Assembly (NCBI GenBank): GCA_030525685.1 | Contig: JAUNEG010000020.1 | Coordinates: 1-36,907 of the forward strand | Source: Atopobiaceae bacterium | GTDB taxonomy: Bacteria > Actinomycetota > Coriobacteriia > Coriobacteriales > Atopobiaceae | Length of the DNA stretch: 36,907 nt | Direction of reading: 5' to 3' | Part shown: positions 16,382-26,650 of the stretch, piece after piece | How the letters are laid out: each line of letters opens with the position of its first letter | Position numbering within the stretch: the stretch's first letter is position 1 | Position numbers and translations under genes: made by a program | The notes under the pieces: model-generated | The model's database searches: none | Told to the model about the DNA's origin: nothing | Seen by the model: only the letters and a program-made list of their open reading frames with translations

Positions 16382-17968
16382 TCACCCCGTAAACAGGTCG
16401 ATGTAGGCGATGTAGTCGCAGAGCTTGCCGTCAAAGTCGGAGAGGTCGACGCCGGAGAAGTGCGATGTCGGGGCGATCATGGCCACGACCCCCGTGGAGT
16501 CGCCCGCGCCCCCGATCCTGACGGCCCAGGTGTAGCCGCCCTGCTCGCCGACGACGCAGATGAAGTGCGCGTCCTCCGGGAGCTCCTCGGGCATGACGAC
16601 GTCCTCGGCCGTGCAGACGTCCTTGAGGCCCTCGAGGCCGCACGCCGCCATCACGGCGCGCACGCCCTCCTCGTTCTCCCTCCCGCCGCCGGACGGCAGC
16701 GTGTCGGCGCTGAAGGCGTAGCGGACGCCGCCGACGCTCGCACCCTCTGTGAGCACATCACCCTTGGAGCCGCCCTCGTAGTGGGAGGTCTCGGGGTCGT
16801 CGGTGATGTGGAGCAGGTCGCCAGACGAGCCCTTGTACACCGCGTGCGCGTTGCCGTTGTGGACGTAGACGCCGCCGTAGACCAGCGAGAAGCCCTCGTC
16901 CGCAAGATACTCGGAGAGCTGCTCGGGCGTGGCCTCGAAGTACTCGGCCAGGCTCGTCGGCGAGGACGGGTTGGGGCTCGACACGCTCAGCTTGACCGTC
17001 GTGCCGCCCGCCACCTCGGTGCCCTCGCCGGGGTCGGACGCGACCACCGTGTTCTTCTTGGCATCGGAGTCGACGTAGGAGACCTCGCCCTTGAGGCCCT
17101 GCTCCTCCAGCGCGGCGAGCGCCTCATCAGCCGTGAGGCCCTTCACGTCGGGCACCTTGTAGGGCTGGGCGATCACGAGCGTGATCTGGTCCCCGGAGAC
17201 GAAGGGCTCCCCGACCCCGGGACTCACCTCGATCGCGGTGCCCGCCTCCTCGTCCGAGTTGCTGGTCTTCACCAGGACGTCCGTGGCGCCCGCGTCGTAG
17301 AGCGCCTGCGTGGCGGCGTCCTCCGCCATCCCGATGACGTCGGGAATCGTGCGCTCGGCCCCGACGACCAGCGTCACGCCCGCGGCCGGGTCCGTGCGGA
17401 GCCCCTCGTCCGGCGTGCAGTCCAGGACCATGCCGATGTTCTCGTCGCCGGAGCGGTACTCGACCTCCACCTGGAAGCCGAGCGCCTCGAGCTCGGCGCG
17501 CGCCTCCTCCTCGGTCAGGCCGACGACCGCGGGGACGGTCTTGCCGCCCCAGAGCTCGTTTGCATAGGTGAGATAGGCGATCCCTCCGGCGGCCGCCAGC
17601 GCGAGGACGACGAGAAGGGCGACGCCCCAGCGCGGCATGCGGCGCTTGCGCTCCGGCAGGCTCTCCACGGGGGACTCGATGGCGACGACGGGGCGCGCGG
17701 TGGTGAGGCCCTCGGGCGCGGCCGCGGGCGAGAAGTACGGGTCGGACAGCGCGTCGATGCCGTCGCGCCCGGACGTGTCGTCAATGCGTGGCAGGTCGGA
17801 TGGGGTATCGATGGAAGGGAGGCGGTCCGCCATGCGCCGCGGCGCGACGCGGGTCGCGTCCGCGCGCGTGGCGTCGCCGCCCATGAGGCGCGTGGCGCCC
17901 GGGTCGACCGAGGGCAGGTCGTCGGGACTCATCCTGACGGTCCTGTCGTCGTTCTTCTCGTCCGCCAC
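16382..17968 (-). CDS. Membrane-anchored PASTA-repeat protein without a kinase domain
   Basis: A 528-aa protein. Residues 1-110 are cytoplasmic, disordered and rich in Asp, Arg and Thr (ATRLMGGDATRADATRV). A transmembrane helix follows at about 114-134 (WGVALLVVLALAAAGGIAYL). Three PASTA domains come next (starts near VPAVVGLTEEEARAEL, IPDVIGMAEDAATQAL and VPDVKGLTADEALAAL), then a Ser/Pro linker and a C-terminal extracellular domain of ~200 aa with three cysteines that I do not recognise. PASTA domains bind peptidoglycan or lipid II in PknB-type kinases and PBPs; here neither kinase nor transpeptidase is present. The Thr-rich cytoplasmic tail could be a kinase substrate (inference). GTG start after GGGAGGCGAC, 45 bases after clpB. 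Confidence 0.82.
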   Translation of the reverse strand: MADEKNDDRTVRMSPDDLPSVDPGATRLMGGDATRADATRVAPRRMADRLPSIDTPSDLPRIDDTSGRDGIDALSDPYFSPAAAPEGLTTARPVVAIESPVESLPERKRRMPRWGVALLVVLALAAAGGIAYLTYANELWGGKTVPAVVGLTEEEARAELEALGFQVEVEYRSGDENIGMVLDCTPDEGLRTDPAAGVTLVVGAERTIPDVIGMAEDAATQALYDAGATDVLVKTSNSDEEAGTAIEVSPGVGEPFVSGDQITLVIAQPYKVPDVKGLTADEALAALEEQGLKGEVSYVDSDAKKNTVVASDPGEGTEVAGGTTVKLSVSSPNPSSPTSLAEYFEATPEQLSEYLADEGFSLVYGGVYVHNGNAHAVYKGSSGDLLHITDDPETSHYEGGSKGDVLTEGASVGGVRYAFSADTLPSGGGRENEEGVRAVMAACGLEGLKDVCTAEDVVMPEELPEDAHFICVVGEQGGYTWAVRIGGAGDSTGVVAMIAPTSHFSGVDLSDFDGKLCDYIAYIDLFTG

Positions 17969-18013
17969 GTCGCCTCCCTTGAACAGTGGTTGAGTCTTAC
18001 GCCTATGGTAGCG

Positions 18014-20689
<2,676 letters not shown>

Positions 20690-20962
20690 GGTTTGCCCCT
20701 TTCTGGGTTGCGGTTAGTCAAGGACTATTGTTCCCGCGTGAGCTGGGGCGTATACGTAAATCTAAGTGTCTACATAGTAGATTTTTCAGGGTGCGGGAAG
20801 CCGGCGAGAAGGACCTTAGCCGGGGGGTCGGTCGCTACTCGTCGTCCTTCTCGGCCGCCCTTCGGGGCGGCGTCGGTCTGTTCGAGGTGTATTGTTGCCG
20901 GCGCAGGCGGGTTTAATCAGAATCTAGGTGCATCCATATAAGATTTTCTAGCGCTGACACAC
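20690..20962 (-). promoter_or_regulatory. clpB upstream control region with two 23-bp palindromes and hairpins
   Basis: No gene is seen here. Operator candidates lie at 20760-20782 (ATCTA-N13-TAGAT) and 20922-20944 (ATCTA-N13-AAGAT), 71 and 233 bases upstream of the clpB ATG. Between them are a CGAGAAGGAC ... GTCCTTCTCG stem (20805-20814 with 20844-20853) and a compact hairpin GCCGCCC-TTCG-GGGCGGC (20854-20871). On the minus strand a TATACG-like -10 follows the first palindrome, suggesting that the operator overlaps or precedes the promoter. Confidence 0.55.
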
Positions 20963-20990
20963 AAAAGGGGCGCCCCGTGGGACGCCCCTC
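20963..20990 (-). terminator. Intrinsic terminator of the beta-galactosidase gene
   Basis: On the minus strand, GAGGGGCGTCCC-acg-GGGGCGCCCC is followed by TTTT, about 25 bases beyond the stop codon. The stem is 10 bp, including one G-U pair. Confidence 0.85.
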
Positions 20991-21012
20991 TTCGCTGTCC
21001 GGTATGCCGTGC

Positions 21013-24000
21013 TTACTTGCGGCGGCGGAGCTTGCGGCCTCCGCCGACCAGCACGGCGCCGGTCCCCGCGGCCACGGCGAGTGCGGCCATGCTCAAGAGG
21101 TCGCCGGTCTTGGGCAGGCCCTTGGGCGCCTTCTTGCCGCCCCTGGAGCCGCCGCCCTTCTTGGTGCCGTCCACGTCAGAATCGGTCTGGCCGGGTTTCT
21201 GGGTGCCCGTGGTGCCGTTACCAGGCTGCTTGCTGCCGGGATCGGGCTGCTCCGGCTCGGGCGCCTCGGCGACCGTCACGGAGATCGTCGCGGTCTTGCC
21301 GCCGTACCCGACGGTGATGTCCACGGTGCCCGCCGCGGCGAATGCCGCGTCGAGCGCCGGCGTGAACGAGAAGTCGCCAGCCGTGTCGGCGCCGTAGGAG
21401 ACCATCTTGGTCGTCCCGTCGCTCATCGAGAGCGTGAGGACGATGCCCGACGGGTCGAGCGTCTCGCCCACCGTGTAGGCGGTCTTCGCGGGCTGCGAGC
21501 TCACGGCGATGCCCTCGAGCACCGGCTCCTTCACCTTGACGGTGAAGCTGCGGGCTGCCGTGGTCCCCTCGTAGGCGTCGATGCCGCGGGCGGACACGGT
21601 CGCGGTGCCCTCGGCCTCGTTGTTGGCATACTCGAGGACGTAGTCGACACCGTAGGTGAGGAGCTGGTCCTCGGCGCCCTCGCCCTTGAGCGTCACGGTC
21701 ACCTGCGTGGGATCGAACCGCGCCGGCTCGTCGCCATTCACACGGTCGACCTCAAGGGTGTCGGGGGCGGTGAGCGCGGCGGTCGAGATATCGGTCTTCA
21801 CCGGCGCCGTGCGCAGGCGGATCTCGGCAGCGCTCATGAACTGATTCATGCGGTTGCCGTCGCCGAAGGATTTCACTGTGGCGAAGCGGAAGTACTTGGC
21901 CGTGATCGGCTCGTCGAGCTCGAGGATCTTCCAACCGGGCTCGTAGGGCTTGTCGTCGGAGACCCAGGTGGCCGCGCCGGCGTCCTGCCAGGTCTCGCCG
22001 TTCTCGCTGTAGAGCAGCTTGCCCTCCATCACGGTGCCGTTCTGCAGGCCGCCCAGGCGGGGCAGGTAGCGCAGGGCGTCGATGGCCGTCGGCTCCTTGA
22101 GCTCCATCGTGACCCACAGGTTGTCAACGCTCGTCCCGGCCCAAGCGCTGTGGTAGATCGTCTCATCGTTCTTATCGAAAGCGAGACGGACCGGCCCCTC
22201 GTTCGGGAGGCCGCGCGAGGGCTCCTCGCTGCCGGCCGTGAACGTCATGTCGTCGACCGGGTAGTCGCGCAGGTCGCTGTCGGCGGCGAGCTGTTCCTCT
22301 ACCCCGAGGTTGATGGCGAAGGTCTTGCGCACGTTGTGGTCCTCGGACTCGAGCAGGAGGCGCACCACGCCCTCGTGCTCGGGGAGCACGGTGACGGCGG
22401 CGTTGCCCCGGGGCTCGGCCTCAACGGCGGCAACGATCGCCGGCGTGTTCCAGGAGTCGCCCTCGAGCGCCGAGGCGGGCACCTCCTTGCCGTTCACCGT
22501 GAGGGCCTCGAGCGCCGCGTCGCGGTTCGTGGTGAAGCTGCCCGTGACGCTCTTGAGCTCCACCTCCGTGATGCCCGTGCAGGGTTTGCGGCCGTCAAGG
22601 ACCTCGCTCGAGTTCTTCACCGTGACACGCACGTAGGTGGCCGCGGTCGGAGCGAAGGTGTAGGTGTAGGGGGTCACACGCCCGGAGGTCTGGCCGATCT
22701 TCTCCTCGACGGGCAGGGGGACCCAGTCCTCACCGTTCTCCGAGACCTCGAACACCGTGGTGTCGGCCTCGGGGAGGCGCGCGGAGTAGCTGTCCGTAAA
22801 GAAGTGGATCACGGCCTCGCCCAGGCGCTGCTGGGTCGCGTAGCGGAAGGTCAGCTGCGCGGTGTTGTGGCCCTCCTGCGAATAGGTGTAGTTGGTCCAC
22901 GCCGTCGGATTCGGACCGCCGCTGCTGTTGGCGCCGATCGTCGCCGAACCGTCGGTGATGGCGGCGAGCGTGTCGTTCTGCTTGCCCTCGGGGATGTCCT
23001 GCGACAGCGCCGCCGCGGGCGCGACGTTGGCGCCGACCTGCACGCTCTCCTTCTGGACGCGGACGGTGGCCGTGAGCTCCATGTCGCGGCCGAAGACGTT
23101 GGCCGTGCCCGTGAGCACCACGGTGCCCGCCTTGTCGAAGGCCCCCTCGGGGGCCTCGTCCCAGGCAACCGGGAAGCTGGCGTTCAGGATCGTCCCGTCG
23201 GCCTGGATGGCCGGGCGGGCATCGGGGAGCACCGGGGCCTGGCCCACGGGCGTGGTGGTGGAGTAGTTGGCGAGCGCGACGATGTTGTCGAGCACCGTCA
23301 CGATCGTACTGGCGCGCACGCCCGCCACGGTGCCGGAGACCGTGAAGGTCCCCGCCTCGGCGAGCTTTGCCTCATCGACGGCGTCCCAGGTGACGGGCGC
23401 GTCCTGGGCGCTACCGTCGGTGTAGCGGACCTGGATCGTCTCGGGGAGGGAGAGCGCGGTGCCGGTCTTCACATACTGGTAGCGCGCGTAGAAGAGGCTG
23501 TCCACGGATTTCGCCGCGGCGCTGTTGGGGGCCTCGGCCACGGGGATCTCGACCGTGGCGGGGACGAGCCCCGGCGAGGACACGGTCACCTTCGCCGCGC
23601 CGGCCGTGCGGCTCGCGCGGACAATGCCCACGAGCTGGCCCGAGAAGGCGTCGCGGTTGTCGTCGCGGTAGGACTGGTGATCGGGCGAGTTGCCGTTGTC
23701 GATGCCGGCGAGCTCGGCAGAGCCGTCAACCTTGAAGGTCACGTTGTCCGCGGCGCGGGGGACGAGGTTGCCCTCGGCGTCGAGGACGCTCACCGTCACG
23801 TAGGAGAGGTCGGTGCCGTTGGCGCTCATGCCGTCGCGGTTCACGCTGGCCACGAGCTTGGCGGCGGGGCCCGCCGTGGTCACGCTCTGGCGGCCGTCCC
23901 AGCTCGAGGTGTCGATCTTATTGCCGTCGACGTCGTAGGCCTCGGCGGTCAGGGTGCCGTCGGCATAGGGCACCTTCCAGGTGAGGTAGAGGTTGCGAAA

Positions 24001-26286
24001 CGCGTTGGCGCTCTTGTCGTGGCCCTCGTAGATCTGGTAGCCGAACCCTGCCGGCGTGGTCTTGCGCGAGAAGGACTTGGTCCCGATCTCCTGACGCTCG
24101 GTGGAGCCGGCCGGGGTGAAGAACAGCTTGACGGTCGGGGCGTCGGTGTACACCACGACGTCGACCTTGCCCCCGATGTCCTTCAACACGGCGTCCTCGT
24201 TCCATGCCGGCAGCATGTGGAGGGTGTGCTTCGCGTCGTTCCACTGGGACTGGTAGAAGTAGTAGGAGTCCTTGGGCAGGCCGGCGGTGTCGATGATGCC
24301 GAAGTAGGAGTTCTTGGAGGACGGCCAGCCGCCCTTGGCGCCCGGGTCCGTGCCGTTCCACGGCGTAGGCTCGCCCAGGTAGTCGAAGCCGGTCCAGACG
24401 TACTCGCCGGCCACGAAGTCGCGGGTGATGACGTCGTACCAGGCGTTGGAGGCGTAGTGGCCCCAGCTCACCTTGCTGTAGTCGTAGGCGGAAAGCTGCT
24501 TTGTGGCGGTGTGCTGGCCGTGCGTGTAGTACACGCCGCGGCTGTTGACGGAGGACGCGGTCTCCGAGCCGAGGATCAACCAGGAGGGGTGGTCCCGGTG
24601 CGCGCGGTCGTAGACGCCGCCGCCCGCGTAGTTCAGGCCCACGATGCCTCCGGCATCGGCGATGCCCTGCGGGTACAGCTCGTTCGAGCCGCCCTTGAAC
24701 TTGTTGTCGCCCGTCGTGACCGGGCGTGTGGGATCGGAGGCCTGCGCCCAGGTGATCAGGTTCTTCTGGATCTGGCGGAAACCGGAGATGCCCCGGGTGG
24801 TGCCCTCGGTCATCTCGTTGCCGAGCGACCACATGATGATGGAGGGTGCGTTGTAGTCGCGCGCGATGCTCGTCTCGAGGTCGAACTGGGCCCAGGTCTT
24901 CTCAGGCGCAGCGCCGATGATCTCGGACTCGCCGATCGCCTGGTTGAAGAAGCGCGCGTAGTCCTTGGAGTTGCCGTTCTTGGGGGAGGTCCAGCCGTCG
25001 AAGAACTCAACGTCGAGCAGGATGCCCTGCTCGTTGCAGGCCTCGATGAGCTCGCGCGAGGGGGTGTTGTGCGAGGTGCGGATGGAGTTCGCGCCCATGT
25101 CCTTCAGGATGCTGACCTGGCGCGCGATGGCGTCATCGGCGGCCACGGAACCAAGGGCTCCCTGGTCGTGGTGCATGCAGACGCCCTTGATCTTCATCGG
25201 CTGGCCGTTCAGCGAGAAGCCGGTGTTGGCGTCGAAGCTGAAGTAGCGGTAGCCGAAGTCGGTGTCGTAGGTGTCGACGACGGCGCCGTCGCGCTTGATC
25301 TCGGTGCGCACGGTGTAGAGGTTCGGATGGTCGACATCCCACAGCGACGGAGCCGCCGCGGTGGTCGCCGTGGCCTCGAAGGTGTCGGTGGCGCCGGCGG
25401 CGACCTGGCGCTCCGTGGTGGCCGTGGCGACGGCCGCCGCGGGGTCGCCCCCGCGCACGAAGACGGTCTGGACGACCTGGATGCTCGCCGGCGAGTCGCC
25501 GTCGTTCTCGACCGTGGTCTTGATCTTGGTGGTCACGGGTCCGCCCACCTCGGTGGCGAGGTTCGGGGTGGTCACCTGCACGCCGTCCTTGGCGACATGC
25601 AGCTTGTCCGTGACGACGACATCGACGTCGCGGCCGATGCCCGCTCCCGAGTACCAGCGGCTCGAGGGCGTCTGGGCGTTCACCTTGACGGCGATGACGT
25701 TCTCGGCGCCCGCCTTCACATACGGGGTGATGTCAAAGGAGAAGGGCGCGTAGCCGTTCGGGTGGTTGCCGAGCTTATGCCCGTTCACCCACACGGTCGA
25801 GTCCATGTACACGCCGTCGAAGTCCAGGCGGACGCTTTTGCCCTCAAGCTCCTTCGAGAGCTCGAAGCTCTTGCGGTACCAGCCCACACCGCCCGGCTTG
25901 TAGGCGCTCTCCGCCTCGCCCGACTTGGTGTAGTCCTGGTCGATGCTGTAATCGTGGGGCAGCGTGACCTGATCCCAGGAGGAGTCGTCGAAGGTCTGAG
26001 ACTCAGCGCCCGAGGCATCGCCCAGGCGGAACTTCCAGCTTGCGTTGAAGTCCTGCGTGCGCACGGTCGGGTCGGACACGCTGCTCACGTAGACGACCTC
26101 GGGGGCCGAGCTCATCTGCGTGACCGACTGCGAGCGCAGCAGCGGATCCGCCGCGTCGGCCAACGCGGGCATCGTGGCGCCGAAGATCGCGAGCGCTCCC
26201 GCGACGGCTGCTCCGATGACGCGGCGACGCACGCCCCATGTGCGGCGCTTCGGGGTCGATCCCCGTTCGATAGCAGTTCGTGCCAT
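21013..26286 (-). CDS. Cell-wall-anchored GH2 beta-galactosidase, 1757 aa
   Basis: A secreted exo-glycosidase that removes terminal beta-galactose from glycans. There is a signal peptide with long basic n-region (to about ALADA, residue 45). The GH2 sugar-binding, Ig-like and TIM-barrel domains follow; acid/base Glu491 sits in MWSLGNEMTEG and the nucleophile Glu575 in ILGSETASS. After the barrel come a DUF4982-like domain (VDVVVYTDAPTVKLFF), GH2 C-terminal and Big4-like Ig domains (EAGTFTVSGTVAGVR), a discoidin/CBM32-like module (TAWTNYTYSQEGHNTAQLTF), a second F5/8-like region (WVTMELKEPTAIDALRYLP), a further bacterial Ig repeat, a Gly/Lys/Pro linker and LPKTGD (residues 1724-1729) with hydrophobic helix and RRRK tail. 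The architecture resembles bifidobacterial mucin-active galactosidases. The start at 26286 follows GGGAGGAAGAG; an open extension to 26415 is rejected. Confidence 0.93.
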   Translation of the reverse strand: MARTAIERGSTPKRRTWGVRRRVIGAAVAGALAIFGATMPALADAADPLLRSQSVTQMSSAPEVVYVSSVSDPTVRTQDFNASWKFRLGDASGAESQTFDDSSWDQVTLPHDYSIDQDYTKSGEAESAYKPGGVGWYRKSFELSKELEGKSVRLDFDGVYMDSTVWVNGHKLGNHPNGYAPFSFDITPYVKAGAENVIAVKVNAQTPSSRWYSGAGIGRDVDVVVTDKLHVAKDGVQVTTPNLATEVGGPVTTKIKTTVENDGDSPASIQVVQTVFVRGGDPAAAVATATTERQVAAGATDTFEATATTAAAPSLWDVDHPNLYTVRTEIKRDGAVVDTYDTDFGYRYFSFDANTGFSLNGQPMKIKGVCMHHDQGALGSVAADDAIARQVSILKDMGANSIRTSHNTPSRELIEACNEQGILLDVEFFDGWTSPKNGNSKDYARFFNQAIGESEIIGAAPEKTWAQFDLETSIARDYNAPSIIMWSLGNEMTEGTTRGISGFRQIQKNLITWAQASDPTRPVTTGDNKFKGGSNELYPQGIADAGGIVGLNYAGGGVYDRAHRDHPSWLILGSETASSVNSRGVYYTHGQHTATKQLSAYDYSKVSWGHYASNAWYDVITRDFVAGEYVWTGFDYLGEPTPWNGTDPGAKGGWPSSKNSYFGIIDTAGLPKDSYYFYQSQWNDAKHTLHMLPAWNEDAVLKDIGGKVDVVVYTDAPTVKLFFTPAGSTERQEIGTKSFSRKTTPAGFGYQIYEGHDKSANAFRNLYLTWKVPYADGTLTAEAYDVDGNKIDTSSWDGRQSVTTAGPAAKLVASVNRDGMSANGTDLSYVTVSVLDAEGNLVPRAADNVTFKVDGSAELAGIDNGNSPDHQSYRDDNRDAFSGQLVGIVRASRTAGAAKVTVSSPGLVPATVEIPVAEAPNSAAAKSVDSLFYARYQYVKTGTALSLPETIQVRYTDGSAQDAPVTWDAVDEAKLAEAGTFTVSGTVAGVRASTIVTVLDNIVALANYSTTTPVGQAPVLPDARPAIQADGTILNASFPVAWDEAPEGAFDKAGTVVLTGTANVFGRDMELTATVRVQKESVQVGANVAPAAALSQDIPEGKQNDTLAAITDGSATIGANSSGGPNPTAWTNYTYSQEGHNTAQLTFRYATQQRLGEAVIHFFTDSYSARLPEADTTVFEVSENGEDWVPLPVEEKIGQTSGRVTPYTYTFAPTAATYVRVTVKNSSEVLDGRKPCTGITEVELKSVTGSFTTNRDAALEALTVNGKEVPASALEGDSWNTPAIVAAVEAEPRGNAAVTVLPEHEGVVRLLLESEDHNVRKTFAINLGVEEQLAADSDLRDYPVDDMTFTAGSEEPSRGLPNEGPVRLAFDKNDETIYHSAWAGTSVDNLWVTMELKEPTAIDALRYLPRLGGLQNGTVMEGKLLYSENGETWQDAGAATWVSDDKPYEPGWKILELDEPITAKYFRFATVKSFGDGNRMNQFMSAAEIRLRTAPVKTDISTAALTAPDTLEVDRVNGDEPARFDPTQVTVTLKGEGAEDQLLTYGVDYVLEYANNEAEGTATVSARGIDAYEGTTAARSFTVKVKEPVLEGIAVSSQPAKTAYTVGETLDPSGIVLTLSMSDGTTKMVSYGADTAGDFSFTPALDAAFAAAGTVDITVGYGGKTATISVTVAEAPEPEQPDPGSKQPGNGTTGTQKPGQTDSDVDGTKKGGGSRGGKKAPKGLPKTGDLLSMAALAVAAGTGAVLVGGGRKLRRRK

Positions 26287-26353
26287 CTCTTCCTCCCTTA
26301 CACCCCGGCATGCGCCTATGGGCAGATATAGACGGCAAAACGATACCGGGGTT

Positions 26354-26369
26354 ATGAGTACGTACTCAT
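26354..26369. promoter_or_regulatory. 16-bp perfect palindrome, operator candidate for the beta-galactosidase gene
   Basis: ATGAGTACGTACTCAT is a perfect 16-base palindrome about 70 bases upstream of the ATG. It has no U run and too little loop to be a terminator, so a dimeric repressor or activator site is the best reading. No cognate regulator is encoded in the window. Confidence 0.5.
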
Positions 26370-26431
26370 GAGGGTCTGGCAGGCGTTCGGTTTGCAGCGA
26401 TGAACGGTTGGACAATCGCGTCCTGCGAAGA

Positions 26432-26528
26432 GCTGGTATCGGAGTTCAAATACGTTTCAACCTGCGGGAAACGGGGGGGCGGATGGGCCGCGCGAAGGCG
26501 GGCGGGGGCAGAGGGCTCTGATACCAGC
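26432..26528. repeat. Inverted-repeat spacer element between the two glycosidase genes
   Basis: The arms 26432-26444 (GCTGGTATCGGAG) and 26516-26528 (CTCTGATACCAGC) match at 12 of 13 positions, enclosing a G-rich interior. The 364-base spacer 26287-26650 holds this element, the palindrome at 26354, the GH84 terminator and no supported gene. Confidence 0.55.
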
Positions 26529-26594
26529 ATTTTATATGCGTGGGTTTTCAAAAGGGGCCGCGGGTTGCAAACGCGGCGTGCGCAACAAAATACG

Positions 26595-26631
26595 CAAAAT
26601 AGAAGGGCCCTCCGCAGCGGGAGGACCCTTC
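26595..26631 (-). terminator. Intrinsic terminator of the GH84 gene
   Basis: On the minus strand the hairpin has arms GAAGGGTCCTCCC and GGAGGGCCCTTC (26602-26631) and is followed by TATTTTG. It lies about 20 bases after the GH84 stop, so the two glycosidase genes are separate transcripts. Confidence 0.85.
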
Positions 26632-26650
26632 CGACGGTGTTTGCGCGGGG

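Noticed and set aside
17980..18000. TTGAAC/TTGAGT near the PASTA gene start as a HAIR site
   Set aside because: The halves are direct rather than inverted and the spacing is wrong.
20709..20729. CTTGACT-N7-ACCCAGA (minus strand) as an HspR HAIR site before clpB
   Set aside because: The left half fits at six of seven bases, but the right half only at four; too weak compared with the repeated ATCTA-N13-WAGAT sites.
20977..26331. A 1784-codon open frame antisense to the beta-galactosidase
   Set aside because: Composition is Gly/Val/Ala/Arg/His-rich with no domain; the minus-strand GH2 protein is unmistakable.
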